64,000 nt of DNA, taken from positions 4,712,001 through 4,776,000 of the forward strand of contig NC_064650.1 in NCBI RefSeq assembly GCF_001723175.1. Reading direction: 5' to 3'. The notes under the pieces are model-generated. The model made no database searches. It saw nothing but the letters and a program-made list of their open reading frames with translations, and was not told the origin of the DNA. Numbering within the stretch: position 1 is the first letter of the stretch; each line of letters begins with the position of its first letter. This document shows positions 57,476-64,000 of the stretch, in pieces. A program made the position numbers and the translations under genes. Source of the DNA: Penicillium oxalicum. Lineage: Eukaryota; Ascomycota; Eurotiomycetes; Eurotiales; Aspergillaceae.

Positions 57476-59167
57476 TCATAGACCTCGGCTGGGCCAGGGA
57501 ACCTCCCACGACTCCTTTTGTGCTCCTGTATACGCCTGCAGCCACTTCCCACGAGCGGTTTTCCGAAGCGACCGAATTTCAGTGCAAACCTGCTCTGCCC
57601 GAGCGACTGCCTGTCGCCAGGCTTCCCGCCCCTTTTTCTGACGATAAGCCCATCTCTCTTCCTCTACATTCCAGGGCAAATCGGGAGAAGCATCGGTTGC
57701 AGAGGTTCGGGTCTGCGCAAAAAAGTCTTGATCGACTGGATACTCGTAACCGGGACCTAAACTGATCCACTCAATGTTTCTCCACGACGCGTTCCATTCG
57801 GGACCTTCACTGCCCGGACGACGTGGTCGTCCATTCGGGTCAGTGCCCGTCCAGACTAGAGCATTGATCCAGTCGGAGCAGCCTTCCAGATCAAGCCATT
57901 TCAAACAGTAGGTGTAGCGGGAAAGTTGGCGGAGAATACCTGCTGCTTCTGCCCAATTGTTCTCGGCCGCAGAGTACTCGTCGGTGCCGCCATGTACGAA
58001 TGAAGGACCGCGATGGCCCGGCGGGCGTACCCGCGAGGGAAGGTTCTGGGGCGTGCGGGTCGGAGCAGGCCAGTAGGCCAGAGAGAGATGGGTAATTGTG
58101 GACTGTCGCGAGAGGAGATGTAAGAGAGAGTTCCAGCTTGCTGCACCGGCGGCCGGATGTGCAAGGGACAAGTACCGAAGATTGGTGAACCGGACGGTGT
58201 GACTCAAGTTTTTCAGCATAGGATACGGTATATCGGAAACTGGTGGTTCCTCAAGACTAGTAGACTCATCGGGATCGTCATCGTCCCAAGACGTCGGGAT
58301 TTCTTTCTTTGAAGCAAGCTTAGGTGCCGTGTATGCTACCTTTGCCGGCACAACGAGCTCGTTCGAGAGCTGTTTCAATGTGATCCAGTAACCTATTGCC
58401 CAGGTCAGATCTAGGCGACGGACGTCTGCATCAGTGCCCGTGCCCGGACCAAGCTCCTCCACAGCACACTGGGAAAGACGATCTTCCGAAAGGAACAGTG
58501 GTCCTAAGCCGCCCATTCGTTTCGCTAGCTGGAATCTTGCACGGACAGCATATATGGCGACATAGCTCAGCATGAGCTCCTTAATATGAAGAGGGAGTTG
58601 TGACAGAAACGGCCCATCATATTCCAGGTGCCATGTCCAATTGGACGCCATTGATTTAAGGACCGCGTGAATTAGACTCGATTCGCTGGGGAAATTCGCC
58701 CCGGGCAATCTATCAAGTCGGTATATAGGAAACCGATCATCTCGAAGACTCGACCCACGGCCACCCCCGCTTAAGCACAGGGCCTCTGTATCCCCCGCAA
58801 GCCAGCTCTCTGGGGGAGGAGGTCCTGGCACAAGTCGTACTGGGCGTCCGCCGATAACCGCACGGCGAGGTCCCGCACGGGGTCGAGGTGGTGGAGTATC
58901 TGGAAGCTCCAGCAGACTTCTCAGCGAGGGATGAACAGATTGGTGGGAAATCACCGATCTTGACGCAGAACCGTTTCCATTTTCCGGAGAATTCGAGACT
59001 TGGGTCCGTCGAAGATGGCTGATCAGATCGTTGACTGAGGGAGAATCGGAGTCGGTAGCAGCGGTAGGTCGCCTGATTTGATCATCGCGACGAGGTTGAG
59101 GCGTGAGCGATGGACTGGAATCGAAGCTCGGTTTGTATACAAAGGATTTCTTCTGTCTTTTGGGCAT
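57476..59167 (-). CDS. Conserved fungal protein with LRR-like repeats, function unknown
   Basis: One exon of 563 codons starting at a clear ATG. The N-terminal 150 residues are basic and Pro/Ser-rich (MPKRQKKSFVYKPSFDSS), probably disordered. From about residue 330 there are leucine-rich segments (LRYLSLAHPAAG, ITHLSLAYWPAP, LKWLDLEGCSDW) spaced like degenerate leucine-rich repeats, as in F-box or tubulin-cofactor-like scaffolds. The C-terminus is basic and helical (AWRQAVARAEQVCTEIRSLRK). I recognise no named family. It lies 237 bp from the 3' end of DBP9 (convergent) and its upstream gene is tafazzin on the same strand. Codon use looks normal and the frame is uninterrupted, so it is likely a real gene. 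Confidence 0.8.
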   Translation of the reverse strand: MPKRQKKSFVYKPSFDSSPSLTPQPRRDDQIRRPTAATDSDSPSVNDLISHLRRTQVSNSPENGNGSASRSVISHQSVHPSLRSLLELPDTPPPRPRAGPRRAVIGGRPVRLVPGPPPPESWLAGDTEALCLSGGGRGSSLRDDRFPIYRLDRLPGANFPSESSLIHAVLKSMASNWTWHLEYDGPFLSQLPLHIKELMLSYVAIYAVRARFQLAKRMGGLGPLFLSEDRLSQCAVEELGPGTGTDADVRRLDLTWAIGYWITLKQLSNELVVPAKVAYTAPKLASKKEIPTSWDDDDPDESTSLEEPPVSDIPYPMLKNLSHTVRFTNLRYLSLAHPAAGAASWNSLLHLLSRQSTITHLSLAYWPAPTRTPQNLPSRVRPPGHRGPSFVHGGTDEYSAAENNWAEAAGILRQLSRYTYCLKWLDLEGCSDWINALVWTGTDPNGRPRRPGSEGPEWNASWRNIEWISLGPGYEYPVDQDFFAQTRTSATDASPDLPWNVEEERWAYRQKKGREAWRQAVARAEQVCTEIRSLRKTARGKWLQAYTGAQKESWEVPWPSRGL

Positions 59168-59589
59168 GAGCAGTTTAGGAGATTGGACAAAGCTTTTTTT
59201 TTATGGTGCAGGAGAGAAATGGGCGGGGATGATCCCCCGCCGATGTCATATTTGGCTATCGATAGCCGCTTATCAATCAGCGCTTATCGCTGGAGGTGAG
59301 GTCGTCTTAGTGGTCTTGATTTTCCAGTAGGAAGACCGTTGAGAGATTCACGCACTTGGCCAAACTAAAAGGTGAATTTGTGCCAACCTATCCAATAATT
59401 GAGGCTAAGGCGCATCACACGCTGGGGCGGGCTGGAGGGTCCAACGCTATGAACCACACAAAATTTGATCGGTTGATTTCATCTTTTGTTCTGATGTGTC
59501 AATTCTCAGGAATGGTCTTCGCGTCTATGACAAGCAGCGAGCTATGATACAGTTCTATACAAGACTATTTACAATACGTGCGATTGAGT
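59168..59589. other. Intergenic
   Basis: This 422-bp gap holds the promoter of the LRR-like gene and the 3' flank of tafazzin. Nothing else was seen. Confidence 0.55.
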
Positions 59590-60945
59590 TCAAATATCTC
59601 GAACCCAAGAATCATCCTTCATATGTCCCTCTGGAGACGGGCCTTCCTGCAGCCAGGTTTCAACAAGACCCTCCTTGGGGTCTTCATCAGGGAGACCTCG
59701 CGATCGTCGGACATCAAGCACAAGGTTCCTGATCTTCCGAGTGACTTCCTTTCGCAGTTCAACCACCTCCTTGTTTGCAATAATTCGTCGCTCAGTACGC
59801 CAAGTGGCAGATCTCGAGATTGAGCATCGGCTTTCTCAACTTTGGCCTTGAGCTTTTGCCAGCGGGACCGCAGCTCGCCGAATTCCTTCTCGGCATCCAC
59901 CTTGGAGCCAAAGGTAATGCTGACTTTCTTTCCAATGCGAGGGAGGAATCGCGGGAACTCGCGACTCTCGTGCATGATTTGGTCAAACCCTTCAATCCAC
60001 ATGGGCACTACATCGGGACATTCGTTGGCCTCGAGAATGAGACGCGCAATGCCCCATTTGAAGTAGCGCATCGTTTGGCGCGGGGACTGGTGGATTTTGC
60101 CCTCGGGAAAGATGTGAACCCAGGAGTAGGAGTTGCAGGCATAAGCGGAGGGAGCCATATGGGAATCTTCCCCATTGGTGGTGTATGCGATAGGAAGATC
60201 GGGGAAGGGATCGACGCAAAAGTTTTCCAGGCTAAATTGCTGTCGCTCGGGCTTTCCGCGGTGGTGATCCACAGGGAAGGGACCCTTGGAAAAGCATTCG
60301 GATCGCCTGGTGATGGCGGGTTGACCCACCACCGAAAGGCGAATGCGCAAGGCGATGGGTAGGGAGGACCTGGCCTAGTGCGAAAAAGAGCGAAAGTGGC
60401 CTGGGCCGGGAGAAAGCGAACAGATTAGCAAAGATGGAAATGTCTTTCATCTACACCAACCCATTGTCCCGTGCCGCGCTTACCTTCCCTGGAAGCAGAT
60501 ATCATGACTGCCAAAGGACCATCGCTTGTTCCAGAATCTCGTGGGGAGCAGTCCCCATATTAACGGGTCGTCCATACTAGTCCGAGCGGCGGGATGTCAG
60601 TGATGACATACAACTATGGATGAAGCGATAGATCGAGAAATTTCCGACAACGTACACACTAATGTGATTTGAGACTTTTGATAAGGAACCATCATCAGCA
60701 AAGGGAACCAAAGTGACACGGTTTAAGGGGCAGGTCGAGACACATACCCGTAATGAGACCTTTTGTTCGCTGCGACGGATCTTGCCTAGAGTCCAACAAA
60801 GCCGTGAAGTCCTCAACCACCATGAATCTCTGCATTATTCAATCCAGACAGGAAACCCCAAAGCCCAGCCACTCCCCCACATAGTTACATTGGATGACCC
60901 GCCATGGGAGGGACGGACGGTCCCTGTCGATGCGCCGGCGTCCAT
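59590..60945 (-). CDS. TAZ1: Tafazzin (cardiolipin-remodelling transacylase), with several small frame breaks
   Basis: Exons can be traced at 60945-60748, 60674-60656 (19 nt), 60576-60484 and 60400-59590. Family blocks are FLSGLNNAEIH, DPSQRTKGLIT, the acyltransferase motif VSNHISVMDDPLIWG, RWSFGSHDICF, LFFALGQVLPTHRLAHSPFGG, HIFPEGKIHQSP (motif III) and ARLILEANECPDVVPMWI. Tafazzin swaps acyl chains between phospholipids and monolysocardiolipin in mitochondria. The blocks do not lie in one frame. Clear breaks, each at a short homopolymer, occur near 60815-60823 (one extra base), 60307-60311 (one missing), 60290-60293 (one extra) and 59774-59776 (one missing). A two-base loss near 60318-60321 and two more shifts near 60874-60878 and 60898-60901 are probable. 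The downstream frame resumes through NLVLDVRRSRGLPDEDPKEG to a stop at 59590. The start ATG is uncertain. No stop arises by substitution, which argues for sequence error over old decay. Confidence 0.82.
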
Positions 60946-61453
60946 GGTGATGTGAATATGAAATCCCTAGTGCAAATCCATAGACCAGGATATGCTCTCC
61001 ACCAGATAGCGAACGGCTGGGGAGTTCCGAGACTACCCTTTGGCGTGGGAAAAGAAGGACAGCGCAAAATGCGTGGAGAAAAAAACAAGGCAACTACTGA
61101 TCGGCGAACATTTAGTCTTCCGGGATCATGTGACTGAGCCTGGGGTAAAACACACTCGTTCAACTGCTATTCTTTCACCATTAGTTTACTGAGTTTTTTT
61201 TTTTTTTTTGAAAAAATTATATATACATTATTTCCAAATATTGTAAGTGATTCCTGAACTTGGACTCACATACTGCAAGACTCATATCCAAGTGTAAAAC
61301 CAGCGCTCCATCCACCTTCTCATCAATATACTCCCAAAGTTCGAAACCATCGAAGAAGGGACCGCGTGCACGGACCAATTGCAATCCCGACTTCGAGCAC
61401 GATTTTGCCCGCTGCGCCGTCATCTTTTATTCTCCTCTTTGCAAGTCGCAATC
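60946..61453. other. Divergent intergenic region
   Basis: About 500 bp separates tafazzin and mL60, two mitochondrial genes sharing a divergent promoter region. It contains a T16 run at 61194-61209. Confidence 0.55.
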
Positions 61454-61948
61454 ATGTTCAAGCCCACCTCGGCCCTTTTCTCGGGTCTTCTCTGGTAAGC
61501 AATAACTTGATAGGCATTGAATCCTCTGGCCCCTCCAAGATTGCCAAAAACTGATCCTCTCTGGTCCCGGACAATAGGAAGACCCCATGGCGTCTGTCTT
61601 CGCCCCAAAAGGCCCGGCAACGCAAACGCCTGCGTGCCGTGGACCAAGTCGTTGATACCCTCAGTGCTGCCCTCTCTCGACAAGGAAAGACCACCAAGGC
61701 TGTGGAGCGATGGTACGCCGAGATGCCGCGGGAGGAAGAGATGCTTCCCAAGGACAAATACACTCTCTTCGATAAGAAGGAGAAGAACTACCGCAAGTCG
61801 ATTTACAGTATGTTTCAACCGCCCATTACCGGAAATCTGCGTCCTCTATCGTATGAAAAAAATCCCGTCCTTTCTTCTGACCTGTTGTTGTGCAGAGCTT
61901 CCCAAGTGGACTCGTGTTAGCCAGCGTGTCAACCCCCCTGGTTTCTAA
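61454..61948 (+). CDS. MRPL31: Mitochondrial large-subunit ribosomal protein mL60 (MRPL31)
   Basis: Exons 61454-61494, 61578-61807 and 61896-61948 give 107 residues. Introns of 83 and 88 nt have donors GTAAGC and GTATGT. The protein starts MFKPTSALFSGLLWKTPWRL and continues SSPQKARQRKRLRAVDQVV, WYAEMPREEEMLPKDKYTLF and LPKWTRVSQRVNPPGF, the pattern of fungal mL60 from end to end. The basic N-terminus serves for mitochondrial import and RNA contact. mL60 is a fungal-specific component of the 54S subunit. Small size and two introns make it easy to miss, but all junctions keep frame. Confidence 0.93.
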
Positions 61949-62455
61949 GCTTGTCCTGGCTGTATCCCGCCAACGACAGCGGTCGAGACTCGCTTCTCTT
62001 CGTTCTGTCAACCGGCATCTGTATTATACCCCCTCTTCCAACTCCAGAGTCTCTGTCTCATTTCTTTGATCTGGATGTTTTGGCATACGCATCACATGGG
62101 AAGGAAACCCGGAGTTTATGGTGACCATGAAAAATCTCGCAAAGGCTCTTTCCAACCGGAGACCGCTGACATCCATTGTCTCATAGCCAGCGTCAGTGTT
62201 GATTCTTATTTTTCCCTCTATTCAATTTACTGTATTCAAAAACTGCATCTGCGGTTCTCAAGATTCGATTGTTTCTAAGAATAGGATCCCTGGGGGGCCA
62301 TATGTACGACCTGTAAGAACCAGACACTGGTAAGGACTAAAGTTGATGAAATCAAGGCAGAATTGAGCGACGATCAAAGAGTGCGAAAATGATGAAGGGA
62401 ACCGACCATGGCTGGTGCGGAGAGTGAAATGGCTCAAGACACGGTGGGTGACTGT
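61949..62455. other. Intergenic, convergent 3' regions
   Basis: About 500 bp lies between the 3' ends of mL60 and the last gene. A 70-codon frame at 62066-62278 has no recognisable features. Confidence 0.5.
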
Positions 62456-64000
62456 TCACTGTTCCAGCTCCATTGGGAGCAGTTTGGACGATGCGGTGCG
62501 ATAGCCCTTTTGAATATGCGATGCCAATTCCTTGACGCGAGTTCGATTTACGCGACCTTCGTGGATGAACTTATCAAGGCGATATCCATGGCCAACCTGC
62601 TGCCAGTCCTCCAGCTTCTCCGACCACCCCGTTCCCCTCTCATACCAGGCATTCCGTTGCTTCGTTGACATGCCAAATCCTTGTGGCGGCCTGGGTAACA
62701 TCCAGGCGGCTGTATCGATATGTCCATCCGGAGGCTCCTCGGCCGACCCTTCGTATAGTTGAATGGAGCGAAGGACATTTTGATTTCCTGTCATTGACCT
62801 CTGTCTATTGACCGCAGCTCGCCATGAATCGAGACGGGGAATGCGAGCTCGCTCTCGGGGGACTTCGGGGTACTTGCGTTTGGAAACCTCGCTGACGCCA
62901 TCATCCGGTCTGGGACATCGAGGATCTCCCCACCGTCTACGATAATCGGTAGAGACTCTCGAAACTGGATCGGTCACCAACCAAGTTTCTCGATTGAGCC
63001 AGTGGTTGGCAAGCAGTGTGAATTGATACGGTTTCTGTCCTGGTGTCATCTCATCGTACACCCATTTGACTTTACGATTCAGTTGGTCAATCAAGCGGGA
63101 TTCCCAGTCACTGAGGTTTGCCGGCGGACGCGGCACATCATCGGCAGTGCCATCCCAGCGGCCAGACCCGGAATAAGACACGCTTTGATACCTTTGGGCC
63201 TCGCTAGACTGGCCCGTCGACATCTGTAGGCTGAGATTCTTCTGGACAACATTGTGAATCCCATGCCAGGAGTGCAGGGGTTGGTTTGAGGTATGCGCCG
63301 CCAATGAACTTGGTCTCTTGGAAGGCCGGAATCTGACCGGTGCAGTGTTAAATTTCGCAGGATCGGCAGCTGCCTTGCTGACTCTTCTTTCCATGGACTT
63401 GGAACCGAGGGCAGTGATGGGGATTGGTTTAGTCTCAAAGGGGCACTGTGACATCCGGGGACTCATTCCTAATTGAAAAGAACAAGCCCCCCGCATACCC
63501 TGCCCCGAAAGACTGCTGGCCCAAGGAGCCGTAGCGGGGGTCCCTGGTGGTCCCGAAGAATCTCTGCTGTAAGATCCCGCATGAGTGTGACGTGCTTTGA
63601 GTTGCATCCGTGCTGACCAAGCCCTGTACTTGCGCGCGCGATGATATGTGCTTCTTGAAGCAGAGGATGGAGGAACTCTGGGATATCCGAGCAAAGAGTT
63701 CGGTGCAAACCGAACACTTGCACTGGTCTCGTGCTCAGAAGAATGGGGGCTTTCTGACCCAAACGAGAGCAGCGATAAATGACGGATCCGCAATCTCTTA
63801 TTGGGCTCCGATAGGGCTTCTGCACGCGCACGGGGATCGTGCCATCTCGTGGCCACTATTGGGGGCGAATGAACCTGCGTCGACACGGTTGACCGGTAAC
63901 CAATGTCCTTTGCCCTGATCTGTTCGATCCTTTTTATTCGCCTGCCATTTGGTACCGGCAGCTCCGTGGGGATCGTATTGACCACCTGGTGGGTGAGGGA
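62456..64000 (-). CDS. Hypothetical fungal protein, 5' end beyond the window
   Basis: An open frame runs from the right edge to a stop at 62456, giving at least 514 codons. The frame is still open at base 64000 and its first in-window candidate near the edge is GTG, not ATG, so the true start lies upstream; a CACCAG next to that GTG could equally be an intron acceptor. The N-terminal half is Ser/Arg-rich and looks disordered. The C-terminal half is more ordered (LSDWESRLIDQLNRKVKWVY, PYQFTLLANHWLNRETWLV, SWRAAVNRQRSMTGNQNV) and rich in Trp and Arg. I do not recognise the family. The frame is uninterrupted over 1.5 kb. Confidence 0.72.
   Translation of the reverse strand, partial: SLTHQVVNTIPTELPVPNGRRIKRIEQIRAKDIGYRSTVSTQVHSPPIVATRWHDPRARAEALSEPNKRLRIRHLSLLSFGSESPHSSEHETSASVRFAPNSLLGYPRVPPSSASRSTYHRARKYRAWSARMQLKARHTHAGSYSRDSSGPPGTPATAPWASSLSGQGMRGACSFQLGMSPRMSQCPFETKPIPITALGSKSMERRVSKAAADPAKFNTAPVRFRPSKRPSSLAAHTSNQPLHSWHGIHNVVQKNLSLQMSTGQSSEAQRYQSVSYSGSGRWDGTADDVPRPPANLSDWESRLIDQLNRKVKWVYDEMTPGQKPYQFTLLANHWLNRETWLVTDPVSRVSTDYRRRWGDPRCPRPDDGVSEVSKRKYPEVPRERARIPRLDSWRAAVNRQRSMTGNQNVLRSIQLYEGSAEEPPDGHIDTAAWMLPRPPQGFGMSTKQRNAWYERGTGWSEKLEDWQQVGHGYRLDKFIHEGRVNRTRVKELASHIQKGYRTASSKLLPMELEQ

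Noticed and set aside
1..64000. Transposons, CRISPR arrays, biosynthetic gene cluster
   Set aside because: No transposase, terminal inverted repeats, spaced direct repeats, or PKS/NRPS/terpene core enzyme is visible.

Overview
The window is nuclear DNA of a filamentous ascomycete, most likely a eurotiomycete of the Aspergillus/Penicillium kind. Genes are interrupted by introns mostly of 55-105 nt with fungal GTAAGT/GTATGT-like donors, CTAAC/CTGAC branch sites and CAG/TAG acceptors. The acetyl-CoA synthetase reads like Aspergillus FacA, and the nucleoporin is a fused Nup98/Nup96 precursor of the SonB type. No rRNA, tRNA, CRISPR array or transposon was found.

Layout, left to right: an arrestin-domain adaptor cut by the left edge (minus strand); a small GFA-type zinc protein (minus); GET2 (plus); a tail-to-tail pair of a bacterial-type D-aminopeptidase (plus) and a diaminopropionate ammonia-lyase-like PLP enzyme (minus); about 6 kb without a recognisable gene; facA (plus); the Nup98/96 precursor (plus); the 51-kDa flavoprotein of respiratory complex I (minus); a SET-domain methyltransferase (minus); a SAPS-family SIT4-phosphatase subunit (minus); VPS60 (plus); an NRAMP metal transporter (minus); a GBD/FH3 protein without a formin FH2 domain (plus); a small basic membrane protein (minus); peroxisomal 3-ketoacyl-CoA thiolase (plus); an RraA-like aldolase (minus); the DEAD-box helicase DBP9 (plus); an LRR-like protein (minus); tafazzin (minus); mitochondrial ribosomal protein mL60 (plus); and a hypothetical protein running off the right edge (minus).

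Most of the window is housekeeping. Central carbon metabolism and mitochondria are well represented: facA, the thiolase (with apparent FarA/FarB and CreA motifs upstream), the complex I subunit, tafazzin and mL60. The accessory-looking part is 7.5-10.5 kb, where two enzymes of bacterial character face each other. Together they could release and break down D-residues or 2,3-diaminopropionate from peptides. This is the best candidate for an undescribed small pathway.

A second theme is sequence integrity. Thiolase, NRAMP and especially tafazzin each carry single-base frame breaks at short homopolymers inside strongly conserved coding sequence, while the other genes are intact. Sequencing error is the simplest explanation, but real lesions cannot be excluded from sequence alone. 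All gene models were built by eye from reading frames and splice signals.
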